This document shows positions 11,349-21,775 of a stretch of DNA of 64,000 nt, one piece after another. This DNA comes from Siphonodentalium dalli (taxonomy: Eukaryota > Mollusca > Scaphopoda > Gadilida > Siphonodentaliidae): the NCBI GenBank assembly GCA_032622095.1, contig CP136067.1, forward strand, positions 60,152,893 to 60,216,892. The letters run 5' to 3'. A model generated the notes under the pieces. It was given only the letters and a program-made list of their open reading frames with translations, was not told the origin of the DNA and searched no databases. The translations under genes and the position numbers were made by a program. How positions within the stretch are numbered: the stretch's first letter is position 1; every line of letters starts with the position of its first letter.

Positions 11349-12028
11349 TCTCATATATATTTTGAAGACCTCTGTCTGTCTGTATGTTTGTCTGTATGTC
11401 ATTGATACAAATCTACGATTCTCGACCGATCGGGACGAAACTTGGTACGTGTATGAAGTTTGACCAGGCGGTCGTCAACGTCGTATTGGCGAGCCCGTGC
11501 GGCACCCGCTTCGCGCATGCGCAGACGAGATCTCGGAAACGGGTGGAGCTATCGACTTGAAATTTGCTATGTGAATGTATCTTGCCCCGGATACGAATTT
11601 TATCGGGTCGCCGAGCCCGTGCGACGCCAGCTTCGCGCATGCGCAGACCAGATCTCGGAAACGGGTGGAGCTATCGACTTGAAATTTGCTATGTGAATGT
11701 ATCTTGCCCCGGATACGAATTTTATCGGGTCGCCGAGCCCGTGCGACGCCAGCTTCGCGCATGCGCAGACCAGATCTCGGAAACGGGTGGAGCTATCGAC
11801 TTGAAATTTGGTATGTGAATGTATCTTGCCCCGGATACGACTTTTATCGGATCGCCGAGCCCGTGCGACGCCAGCTTCGCGCATGCGCAGACCAGATCTC
11901 GGAAACGGGTGGAGCTATCGACTTGAAATTTGGTTTTTGAATAGCCCGGACAACGTCGCGCTGGGTAGAGCTATCGACTTGAAATTTGGTTTTTGAATAG
12001 CCCGGACAACGTCGGGCTCATCGGCTAG
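11349..12028 (+). mobile_element. Non-autonomous Helitron, family 1, copy B
   Basis: Begins TCTCATATATATTTTG directly after the CTAG of copy A, so the two form a head-to-tail tandem. It has four ~122-bp monomers. The 3' end is partly duplicated: a first, altered terminus near 11945-11960 (GTCGCGC instead of GTCGGGC) is followed by a second intact terminus ending CTAG at 12025-12028, then T. Confidence 0.9.
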
Positions 12029-12069
12029 TATTGTATATTCGCGCTTGAATAAATAGCAGATTATGGCGT

Positions 12070-12660
12070 TTAAAGGGGTACTGTACGCCATTTTCATTAA
12101 ATTTCAGGTGACAACAACGATCTAATATCGATAATATATAGAAACAGAAGTAATTTGAGTCGAAGATCGATTCTGTAAACGCTCAGGTTAATAGGCTATC
12201 TTAAAATTTAATAATTTAAAAGTTAATAATTTGATATAAATTGAATTTATGACTGGAGCCATACAATGGCGTCAATTAAATTACGAATTTACGTAATCAA
12301 ATAAAGTAATTGAGGGATACTGGATTGTTAAACCAATCGCACACACGATCGCTTAAAATATTATGATGATACGGGGAGAACACTCAAGCCACTCACCGAC
12401 TAGCGACGATACAATAACTTAAATGATTATATGGGACAAGTATGCATATAATATAACTTTTATTTTATTCATTTGGTTGAAAACTGTACAAAAATTACTC
12501 GACAACGACAATTTGTATTTTTGCATTCCGGTAAATTTATCATCCGTAACACTACTTCGTACTCAACAGACTTTCAAATAATGAAAACATTGTTACCTTA
12601 TTCTCCGACTCGGAGACTATAAAAACCAACAACAACATTTGGCGTACAGTACCCCTTTAA
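12070..12660. mobile_element. TTAA-flanked MITE, 590-bp family, copy 1
   Basis: Perfect terminal inverted repeats TTAAAGGGGTACTGTACGCC (left) and its complement (right) at both ends, with TTAA as the presumed target. A second copy lies at 47369-47958. No coding capacity. TTAA targets occur in the piggyBac and Kolobok superfamilies; I cannot choose between them. Confidence 0.9.
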
Positions 12661-13162
12661 CTCTACATTTATATTTGGTCAGTCGATGGCTAGGATAATT
12701 ACATATGCGAGACCTATTTTTTGGAATTTTGTTGGGGGGGCACTGGCAATTTTTTGGGGGCACATGCCCCCCAGCCCCCCCCCCCCCCCCCCCCGTTGGC
12801 TACGCGCCTGCGGTACACATCAAGAAAAAATGCCGCCATTATGTCTGGAGTTTATGAGGCCACTCTTTTCTTGTTAGCATCCAGAAACAAGTTAGACGAA
12901 ACTACAAGAAAGAAAATAGGCGGGGTCGGGGGTCAACTTGATTCCCGTATAGTGCAAAGATCGACCAATAGCTCATGGACTATAGTTGTATAGTTCAGGT
13001 TGTATATATTTATTGTGTTCTCTGTGACCTTTTAACACCCGGTTGACCTTGATGATAAAATATTCACAGCCACACATAATCTAATGTATAGGAAAATTAA
13101 ACCCTTTCGTTTTGGTATATAACATGTCCACGCTCTTTAAATACAATTCGTGTTGAGATATT
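12661..13162. other. No gene recognised; C-rich run
   Basis: Contains a run of about 19 C at 12776-12794 following a G-rich stretch. The proline-rich frames here are artefacts of the run. The remainder is AT-rich without features. Confidence 0.5.
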
Positions 13163-13647
13163 TTAAAGGTACTCAATCCGATTCGAATGTCCCCTTATCA
13201 TCAGATTCCAACAACAATAATTGTTTTTTAATGCCGCTTTCAAGAGTTATCAGAATCGATTAATTGCCCAAAAATGCTAACTACTGTCAACTATAGTATA
13301 AAATTGCAAAAAACCCTGCTATTTATCAACAATTTGTGCAACGAAATTTGGCCGGATTTGTATAATATCTAACACCTAAATCCACTTGATTTTAGTGTTA
13401 CCCATCTTCATCCGCAATTTGCTCCGAGACCGTCGGCTCGTCGACTTTTTGTCAGGCCGCCAAAAAGTACAGGTGGCGAAAAATAATAGATTTCAAAAAT
13501 CGATATCTGATCACTCTGAGCTTTGATGTGTGGGTTCCACGACTCGAATCAACTATTTTTTACACCCGAAGCCAAAGAAATAATAATTTGGGAGCGTTAA
13601 TTCGGATTATGCATTTCTGAGCGTTAATTCGGATTATGTATCTTTAA
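13163..13647 (-). mobile_element. TTAA-flanked MITE, ATCCGAATTAACGCTC family, copy a
   Basis: Bounded by TTAAAGGTACTCAATCCGAT at the left and the complement of TTAAAGATACATAATCCGAA at the right. The interior matches copies at 15712, 18412 and 57992 (shared phrases such as GAAGATGGATAACTCTAAAA and GATCAGATATCGAT on the complementary strand). The right end carries a small internal duplication of GAGCGTTAATTCGGATTATG. Confidence 0.85.
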
Positions 13648-13910
13648 ATTTCCCCTACCCTTAAACAAATGCGACCGAAAACAACTATGGTCGTGCGAGT
13701 CGTGCGAGAAACGATGACAATTTCCATACTTTGCACACAGATCTCGCAGCGAACTTTTTATATGTGGTAAGGGTGAGACCCCTGCACACATTAAGTATGA
13801 AATACATTCTGTATAAATTTTGTCTATGTTGTCTGTCGTATTTTTACTGGACTAATATATCCGATTAATGGTGGCACGGACTCATTATATGAGTGCTCCT
13901 TGATTCAAAT

Positions 13911-13982
13911 ATGCTTACTTTATTTATATTTGTGCTGCTTTGTTATGCCGCAAATCAACATCGAAGCGAATGTATAGGATAA
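13911..13982 (+). CDS. Tiny open frame with signal-peptide-like start
   Basis: An ATG at 13911 opens a 23-codon frame whose first 14 residues (MLTLFIFVLLCYAA) look like a secretory signal peptide. A stop follows nine residues later. There is no good splice donor at the end, so either the product is minimal or this is chance. It lies about 650 bp from the minus-strand candidate at 14267-14615. Low confidence. Confidence 0.2.
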   Translation: MLTLFIFVLLCYAANQHRSECIG

Positions 13983-14266
13983 ATGAAATATATGAGCGCA
14001 TTTTTGCCTCTTCGTATTCCAACACAGATATTTTGGGAACGACATTTATTAGTAGAGTTGAACATGTCATTTCTGGAGGCAGTAATAATTTACGACTGTA
14101 TTCGCAGGAACGACCGAACGATGGCCCAGTATATAAATGCGTATATATTGCGTAACCTTAATATGAAATTATTAAAAAACAATTTACTCACTGCTTTTTC
14201 TTCGTTTTAATCAGCAAAGTCATGTAGTATACCATATAAACGTTTCAGACGTATATAAACAGTTTT

Positions 14267-14615
14267 TTATTCCCATGGTCTGCAGTTGCAATTTGACGCT
14301 ATATACGGCGGATTAAAACAATTGAACTGGCACAAATCTAACCTTTCTAAAATGTATATGCATGCGTGTGACTTGGCGTAAACGCTGTAAGATAATATTC
14401 TGATTAATATTGTGATTATAGTATAACATTTTGTATATACTTGTCATTTGTATATATAATTGAGGAGGTTAATAATAAACATCTATAGGATTCTTTCTTG
14501 ACAATTGACGTCTTAGAATCGAGATTAGCTGCCGAGTCAAGTATAAATTTAGAAATATTAATATAGACTACTCACCAAATAACACTAATGTGACTAGAAA
14601 CATTAGTTTCATCAT
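14267..14615 (-). CDS. Candidate two-exon gene for a small secreted cysteine-rich peptide
   Basis: On the minus strand, exon 1 (14615 down to 14576) encodes MMKLMFLVTLVLF, a signal-peptide-like hydrophobic start in good context (CAACC before ATG). It ends at a strong donor, GTGAGT (14575-14570). An acceptor ending TTTTAG (14352-14347) leads to exon 2 (14346-14267), which stays in frame and encodes four cysteines spaced C-x3-C-x9-C-x-C before a TAA. AATAAA overlaps the stop. A better acceptor, TTACAG (14390-14385), would instead give a product ending after about 12 more residues with no cysteines. A TATA-like run lies upstream at 14733-14741. No family recognised; the gene is predicted only from signals. 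Confidence 0.35.
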
Positions 14616-15310
14616 GGTTGTGTTTTAAGTTAAATGAAATTCGTTGGGGTAGTGACCGCAGTTCTGTGCTCGAACTCCAGCGAATGGCGAACTCGATTCG
14701 AAACCAGCTTTAATTCAAGATGCGCAATGTGCTATATATATGTCCTGTGCATTGTCGGGCAATCTGGGGCGTGTCTAAGGACCGCCACTTTTCTTTTGAA
14801 AAATTCCTTTGGTCGGAAACATTTGGTTGGTGGTAGCATAATTATCTATTTACCCAATATAAATCATCACGCCCCATGGTCACCATATAAACAGAACTGC
14901 GGGCACGTAAACCGGCGCTGTGGGCGTCAGTAAAACTCATATCAAACAGTGAATGACGTATATATGCTGGGAAATGACTGCTTAAACTGTGATAGTAACT
15001 GTAGTTCAGATATAATTCAGATATCAGTTATCGAGAAAAACACAAATTTAGCTTATAGCGCAGTCAGAATTTCATGGCAAATTTGACTTTCATCCAGAAA
15101 AGTTTTCACTGATCGATAAATTGATTACAAATATGGAGCTATCTTGTTTGGGACAATCATCCATTGATACGTTTTTATAGTAAGCATCCCAGTTCTAAAT
15201 CCAGTAACTTGAATAAATATACGTCTTTCCAAACAGTTTACTTTGCAACGATTTAGTAAAATTTTATCGCCTCGCGTGCTGAAGTCCCCATACTATATGT
15301 AAGAGTATTA
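14616..15310. other. Upstream flank of the candidate peptide gene; otherwise nothing
   Basis: Contains the TATATATAT run at 14733-14741 that could serve the minus-strand candidate. The plus-strand 99-codon frame at 14634-14933 resembles nothing known. No repeats seen. Confidence 0.35.
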
Positions 15311-15480
15311 GTGCCACCTAACAACAAATAGTATATCATATTTAGGAGGTAGTATCTCCTAATTAGGACATATTATCCCCTAATTAAGAATTACTATCTC
15401 CTAATTAGGACGTATTATATCCTGATTCGGAGATAACATAGATATAAAGAACTCAACATCATGCAGTTCGCGGTCATATT
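15311..15480 (+). repeat. Palindrome island, CCTAATTAGG type, short form
   Basis: About 110 bp of CTCCTAATTAGGA-type palindromes flanked by unique ends: GTGCCACCTAAC at the left and ATAGATATAAAGAACTCAAC then AGTTCGCGGTCAT at the right. Both ends recur, inverted, around the larger array at 23152-23716, so the two loci are the same repeat with different array lengths. Confidence 0.7.
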
Positions 15481-15711
15481 CATATCGTCTCCGAATCGGT
15501 CGTCGGACGGTCCCATCGCTGCGTTCCTTCTCACGCTTCCCCCTTGTTTTCTAAATTAGAGGCTTAAAATGAGGGGTTACGGAAAGGGCCTATGGGCCCT
15601 TTCGAGAATCCCAGGGTTAGCCACCACAAATATCAATCCGCCGCGGTAATTTTATTATATATATATGACAAGGTCCTGTTACATGGCCAGATCGATATGT
15701 GTACCATAGAG

Positions 15712-16139
15712 TTAAAGATGCATTATCCGAATTAACGCTCCTAAATTGCTAATTCTTTGTCTTCGGGGGTAAAACATATTTGATTCGAGTCGAGGAACCC
15801 ACCCATCAAAGCTCAGAGTGATCAGATATCGATTTTCGAAGTTTGTTATTTCTCGAGATGTGCAATTGTCTGTGGGCCAGAAAAACGTGGTCAAACGGAC
15901 GGTCTCGACAAAATTGCGGATGAAGATGGATAACTCTAAAATCAAGTGGTAATACGGCAAAATTTCTTGATGCTTAAGTGACAATACGGCCATATTTTAT
16001 GAACAAAATGTTTATAAATAACACTAGCATTATTTTGTTGCAATAAATCGATTCTGATAATTAAAGCGTATTTTAAAGAAATGTTGTTGTTGCTGCATCT
16101 TGATGATATGGACCGTCTTATCGGATTGCGTACCTTTAA
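15712..16139 (+). mobile_element. TTAA-flanked MITE, ATCCGAATTAACGCTC family, copy b
   Basis: Begins TTAAAGATGCATTATCCGAA and ends ATCGGATTGCGTACCTTTAA. The interior aligns with copies a, c and d, including CACCCATCAAAGCTCAGAG and AAGATGGATAACTCTAAAAT. No coding capacity. Confidence 0.85.
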
Positions 16140-16526
16140 TCCACGGCATAGCGTATATGTATACACCAGTGACTATATATCCAGGGATAATTTGGGGACA
16201 CCTGTTTGTATGCCAAAATAATGCCGTAGGCCTGAGCCGGAGGTGGGTATGGGAGGGTGTTCCTCCTTCCCAATTTGTGGGGTCGGGGGGGGGGGGGCTC
16301 TTTTTGGTGCTTTTAATTTAAAATTTTCCAGGAATTTAGTTTGGTCCATAATTCACAAACAATTCATGAAATTCAATGATGAGGATATTTTGTAACATCG
16401 ATCCAACCCAACGTTTGGGTTACTGCATATACCAAATAGAATATGTGTCCAACTTAATGTGGTATTGTATTAAAACTTAGATAGGGAGTGCCATCAACTT
16501 GATCAAGGCGTTTGCGTTTGTTGCTT
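16140..16526. other. G-rich stretch, no gene recognised
   Basis: 16230-16300 is G-rich with a run of about 14 G, similar in wording to 8290-8450. No coding frame is credible. Confidence 0.4.
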
Positions 16527-17600
16527 ACATTTGAAGTTGCAAGCCTACTACTGCACATGGGTATGGGGCGCCATCCCTGCAAATATTCGCCATTCGGAGA
16601 TATCTCCTTGGATCCAAGCAGATATCTGCTGGCATTATGCATGGAGATATCTCCTCGGTTTCAAGGAGATATCTGCTTGGAATATGGAGATATCTCCTCG
16701 GAAATATTTTCAGGGAGATATCTCCTTGAAACCGAGGAGATATCTCCATAATGCGAGCAGATATCTGCTTGGATCCAAGGAGATATCTCCTTGGATCCAA
16801 GCAGATATTTGCTCGCATTATGGAGATATCTCCTTGAAATATGTTCAAGGAGATATCTCCTTGGATCCAAGCAGATATCTGCTCGGATTATGGAGTTATC
16901 TGCTTGAAAAATATTTCAAGGAGATATCTCGATATTCCGAGCAGATATCTGCTTGGATATATTTCGATCTTAGAAGAGAAATACTGTGGAGAAATCATTA
17001 ATATTTCATGGCCGCGGTTTTCCAAGGAGATATCTCCATAATCCAAGCAGATATCTGCTTTGAATATTTTCAAGGAGATATCTGCTTGAAATATGGAGAT
17101 ATCTGCTTGGATCCAAGGAGATATCTGCTTGGATTATGGAGATATATCCTTGGATCCTAGGAGATATCTCCTCGCAACTACGAGATATCTGCTTGAAATA
17201 TTTCCAACGAGATATCTCCTTGAAACCGAGGAGATATCTCCATAATGCGAGCAGATATCTGATTGGATCCAAGGAGATATCTCCATAATGCGAGCAGATA
17301 TCTGCTTGGATTATGGAGATATCTCCTCGGTTTCAAGGAGATATCTCGTTGGAAATATTTCAAGCAGATATCTCGTAGTTGCGAGGAGATATCTCCTAGG
17401 ATCCAAGGATATATCTCCATAATCCAAGCAGATATCTCCTTGGATCCAAGCAGATATATCCTTGGATCCAAGGAGATATCTCCATAATGGACCATATTCC
17501 AAGCAGATATGCTAGGAATTGCAATTCCAAGGAGATATCTCCGAATTACGAGGAGATATCTCCGAAAACGAATATTTGCAGGGATGGCATCCCATACATG
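16527..17600. repeat. Palindrome island, GATATC type, about 1 kb
   Basis: Dense mixture of self-complementary words: GGAGATATCTCC, CAAGCAGATATCTGCTTG, CTTGGATCCAAG and AAATATTT, one every 15-30 bp, joined by short linkers such as TATGGA and GAAACCGAGG. Because each word is its own complement, both strands translate to nearly the same peptides. A segment near 17100-17265 recurs inverted at about 17270-17450. The outer boundaries are an inverted pair: CCATCCCTGCAAATATTCG at 16572-16590 and its complement at about 17571-17589. Confidence 0.9.
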
Positions 17601-18411
17601 GGGTCATTATCACAAGACACCAATCACATTCGTAGCTTACATTTGAATTTGTGGGCCTCCTACTGCTGATGGGGTCATTGTCACAAGGCACCGATCACAT
17701 TCGCAGTCAGTTTTTTTCAATCGATCACAACTGATGTAGCCAGCTTTTCACTTGCGATCATATTCGTACCTAGATTTGTTAAGTCCATCGTTTTATGGCG
17801 AGATATGTGACGTCACCTCGTTCGTGACTAAATGTCGACATCATTGGAATATAACTCCAGAATTTTCACGTCATTCATAAAAAACCTTATGTTATTAGAT
17901 AAACTAATATTCATCAACTCAAAAATGATGTGATGAGCCTAATTAGAGAAATGACGCAACAGCGTCGATATTGGATGTATTCTTCCTTCGAAACAGACCT
18001 TTCATTTTCAGTTTACGCTTACGTAGAGATATATAAATTCCGGACAAATTAGACAAACATTGGACGATGCATTTATAACTCAGCCCCAAACTGAATTAGA
18101 GTTGCAATGCATCATCCTTAGCAATCGAATGAATACAATTATGTGAGTCGGTCTAATGAACGGGTGATTTGGGATGGGGCCCGGGATGATTTGGAAGGGC
18201 GGTATGCCCTCCCCTGGACCCACCTATGAATGATATTGGGTGTTATAAATGGTGACATTACAATGAAAATTGATGGGAAAATGATCTAAACTTTTTTTTT
18301 TACTTCTTGTTCAATGATTCTTTTACTGTTTCTGTGTTTGGGGTGCGTTCTTTCTGAAGGACCATGGCCGCTAATCTTATTTTATTTTGTTCTGTTTCTT
18401 TTTAAAGATGC

Positions 18412-18845
18412 CGAATTCGAATTAACGCTCGTAAGTTACCGTTTCCTTGGCTTCGGGGGTAAAGAATAATTGATTCGAGTCGAGGGACGCACCCATCAAA
18501 GCTCAGAGGGATCAGATATCGATGTTTGAAATCTATTATTTTTCACCACCGATAATTTTCGGTGGCCCAGTAAACAGTCGACGAGAAGAATTGCGGATGA
18601 AGATGGATAACTCTAAAATCAAATGGCTTTTTTGTGTCAGATATTTGACAAACAGACAAAATTTCGTTGAACAAAATGTTGATAAATAACAGGTTTTGGG
18701 CAATTTTATACTATATATAGTTGAATGTGGTCAGAATTATTTTTGGGCAATTACTCGATTCTGATAACCGAAGCGGTATTTTAAAAAATGTTGTTGTTGG
18801 AATCTTTTGATATGGTGACCATCTAATCGGATTGAGTACCTTTAA
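18412..18845 (+). mobile_element. TTAA-flanked MITE, ATCCGAATTAACGCTC family, copy c
   Basis: Begins TTAAAGATGCCGAATTCGAA and ends AATCGGATTGAGTACCTTTAA-like sequence with TTAA at 18842-18845. Interior as in copies b and d. Confidence 0.85.
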
Positions 18846-19374
18846 TTTCTTTCTGTTTCTTCGGTGATGTCATTGGAGTGTTTCTTTGCTTCCGCCATTG
18901 TCCTCAGAGCAGATAAATTACTGCCACCCACAACTGTGGTGTTGTTGTTGTTGTTGTTGCTGCTGCTACTGATGGGGGACACCGGATCTTGATGATATTC
19001 CGGTGCCCGAGGTAGTAAGGTGTCCATCTCCACATGAAGTCGACGGAAAGGACGTCCGGGGTGACTTCGGCGTCCTGTCTGATGCAGCTGGCCGCAATGT
19101 CGTCGACAGCTGGCCGGTCTTGTTGCCCGGAGGCCAAGTGGGGGGGGGGGGTTGGGCGTCTCTCAGTTCTCCCCTGTCTTCATTTGGACCTCCTGTCGGC
19201 GTTCATGTGGCCATCCAGGCCTTTCCAGGGGTATTCATGGCCTACCAGGCCACTTCCAGTAAATGTTGCTACTGGGGTGACCTGGTACTACATGCGCAAC
19301 CACTTCAAGCCGGCCTGAATTTGCATGTATATGGTCACAATGCGCCGACTGGAAATAGTTCACCTTGGCAGGGA
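18846..19374 (-). pseudogene. Possible decayed coding sequence with an Asn/Thr repeat
   Basis: This stretch is more GC-rich than its surroundings. On the minus strand one frame reads DTLLPRAPEYHQDPV, then poly-Ser and poly-Asn from an AAC repeat, then SALRTMAEAKKHSNDITEE before a stop near the MITE. Farther upstream on the strand, protein-like sequence (IPLERPGWPHERRQEVQMK) is broken by stops, and a run of C (19140-19150) shifts the frame. A plus-strand frame of 157 codons overlaps. I do not recognise a family. It could be a fragment of a host gene or an old transposon ORF. Confidence 0.3.
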
Positions 19375-19587
19375 TTAAAGGGGTACTGTACACTAAATCC
19401 GACCATTTGTGGGACTAATGCAAAATGCACGCGTGTGCTCTACGGTGGATGCAAACAACATGGTAATTATAATTAAATTAATAAACGACTGGAGTCATAA
19501 ATTAATTTTCATTAAAATACCATGTCGTTAAGTATAAAAGGAGATGGTCCCATAAATGGTCGGAATTAGTGTAAAGTCCCCCTTTAA
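19375..19587. mobile_element. Short TTAA-flanked MITE, 213 bp
   Basis: Terminal inverted repeats of about 40 bp: TTAAAGGGGTACTGTACACT at the left, and TTAAAGGGGGACTTTACACT on the complementary strand at the right, both continuing into a CCGACCATTTxTGGGAC phrase. It shares its outer TTAAAGGGGTACTGTAC with the 590-bp MITEs at 12070 and 47369, so they probably use the same transposase. Confidence 0.88.
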
Positions 19588-20097
19588 GCTATCCATGTCC
19601 AACCAAGCCAGACAGAAAAATCAGCCGTCACTCAAAGGGGCACGTCCTTCCTCTGAGCGACTGGAGCGATGAATAGGAATGAAAATGACCGCAGAAGTTG
19701 TGAGATCTTCTCCTTCACCCTCAATTTGTTGTTTTGATGTGATCTTGCATAATAAAAGACCACCAAAAGTCTAACATGTCCGTCCGTGGCAAATTGTTGA
19801 TTGGATAGAGCCCACGAGCTTTAATAAGGGGTGGAGGGTGCCCGATGTGTCCCTGACGAGGTTGATGATGATGATGCTGAGCCAGCCTGTAGTGGTGCGC
19901 TGAAATGGAGAACTTTAAAATTATGTATATGTATAAAAGCAAGCAGGAAAACAATTGCTATGCAAATTGGTACCACCAATTGCACTGTAAGAGTTTGCAT
20001 TAGCTACGGCATGTTGTTGCATTTTTCTGTCCCCGCCCTATACCTCCCCATGGCACGGGCGTAGGTGAAAGCATATTTTGACAAGTTTTATATACAA
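19588..20097. other. No gene recognised
   Basis: A minus-strand frame at 19721-19954 is His/Gln-rich (from ATGATGATG-type repeats) but resembles no family. Nothing else stands out. Confidence 0.35.
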
Positions 20098-20638
20098 CTA
20101 GCCGATGAGCCCGACGTTGTCCGGGCTATTCCAAAACCAAATTTCAGCCCGACGTTGTCCGGGCTATTCAAAAACCAAATTTCAAGTCGATAGCTCTACC
20201 CGTTTCCGAGATCTGGTCTGCGCATGCGCGAAGCTGGCGTCGCATGGGCTCGGCGACCCGATAAAATTCGTATCCGGTGCAAGATACATTCGCATACCAC
20301 ATTTCAAGTCGATAGCTCCACTCGTTTCCGAGATCTCGCCTGCGCATGCGCGAAGCTGGTGTCGCACGGGCTCGGCGACCCGATAAAATTCGTATCCGGG
20401 GCAAGATACATTCACATACCAAATTTCAAGTCGATAGCTCCACCCGTTTCCGAGATCTCGTCTGCGCATGCGCTGCACGGGCGTCGCACGGGCTCGCCAA
20501 TACGACAACGACGACCGCCTGGTCAAACTACACTCACGTACCAAGTTTCGTCCCGATCGGTCGAGAATCGTAGATTTGTATAAATGACAGACAAACATAC
20601 AGACAGACAGACAGAGGTCTTCAAAAATATATATACAA
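20098..20638 (-). mobile_element. Family 1 Helitron, array copy 1
   Basis: Minus-strand 3' end CTAG at 20098-20101 with the GCCCGGACAACGTCGGGC hairpin, partly duplicated as in copy B at 12 kb. The 5' end is altered (GTATATATATTTTTG instead of TCTCATATATATTTTG). It holds three ~122-bp monomers and is virtually identical to the next copy, 541 bp away. Confidence 0.85.
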
Positions 20639-21178
20639 CTAGCCGATGAGCCCGACGTTGTCCGGGCTATTCCAAAACCAAATTTCAGCCCGACGTTGTC
20701 CGGGCTATTCAAAAACCAAATTTCAAGTCGATAGCTCTACCCGTTTCCGAGATCTGGTCTGCGCATGCGCGAAGCTGGCGTCGCATGGGCTCGGCGACCC
20801 GATAAAATTCGTATCCGGTGCAAGATACATTCGCATACCACATTTCAAGTCGATAGCTCCACTCGTTTCCGAGATCTCGCCTGCGCATGCGCGAAGCTGG
20901 TGTCGCACGGGCTCGGCGACCCGATAAAATTCGTATCCGGGGCAAGATACATTCACATACCAAATTTCAAGTCGATAGCTCCACCCGTTTCCGAGATCTC
21001 GTCTGCGCATGCGCTGCACGGGCGTCGCACGGGCTCGCCAATACGACAACGACGACCGCCTGGTCAAACTACACTCACGTACCAAGTTTCGTCCCGATCG
21101 GTCGAGAATCGTAGATTTGTATAAATGACAGACAAACATACAGACAGACAGACAGAGGTCTTCAAAATATATATGAGA
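20639..21178 (-). mobile_element. Family 1 Helitron, array copy 2
   Basis: Starts (minus strand) TCTCATATATATTTTG at 21178 and ends CTAG at 20639. Three monomers and the same duplicated 3' end as copy 1, indicating duplication of a whole element within the array. Confidence 0.88.
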
Positions 21179-21775
21179 CTAGCCGATGAGCCCGACGTTG
21201 TCCGGGCTATTCAAAAACCAAATTTCAAGTCGATAGCTCTACCCGTTTCCGCATGGGCTCGGCGACCCGATAAAATTCGTATCCGGGGCAAGATACGTTC
21301 ACATACCAAATTTCAAGTCGATAGCTCCACCCGTTTCCGAGATCTCGTCTGCGCATGCGCGAAGCTGGCGTCGCACGGGCTCGGCGACCCGATAAAATTC
21401 GTATCCGGGACAAGATACATTCAAAACCAAATTTCAAGTCGATAGCTCCACCCGTTTCCTAGATCTGGTCTGCGCATGCGCGAAGCTGGCGTCGCACGGG
21501 CTCGGCGACCCGATAAAATTCGTATGCGGGGCAAGTTACATTCACATAGCAAATTTCAAGTCGATAGCTCCACCCGTTTCCGAGATCTCGTCTGCGCATG
21601 CGCGAATCGGGCGCCGCACGGGCTCGACAATACGACAACGTCCACCGCCTGGTCAAACTACACACGCGTACCAAGTTTCGTCCCGATCGGTCGAGAATAG
21701 CAGATTTGTATAAATGACAAACAAACATACAGACAAACAAACATACAGACAGAGGTCTTCAAAATATATATGAGA
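21179..21775 (-). mobile_element. Family 1 Helitron, array copy 3
   Basis: Intact minus-strand termini TCTCATATATATTTTG and hairpin plus CTAG. One monomer lacks 34 bp near 21250; the unit 2 counterpart keeps them. Confidence 0.88.

Noticed and set aside
10740-12020. Overlapping frames on both strands giving MREAGVARARRPDKIRIRGK-type and similar repeated peptides, also throughout 20-32 kb
   Set aside because: They are translations of the 122-bp Helitron monomers; the same peptides appear in every copy and on both strands, with no gene structure.
12686-12993. Proline-run protein frame
   Set aside because: The run of C at 12776-12794 creates the prolines; both plus frames over it are equally open.
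16512-17500. Repeat-protein-like frames (RYLLGSKEISP, DICLDYGDIS)
   Set aside because: They arise from palindromic DNA words and appear equally on both strands.
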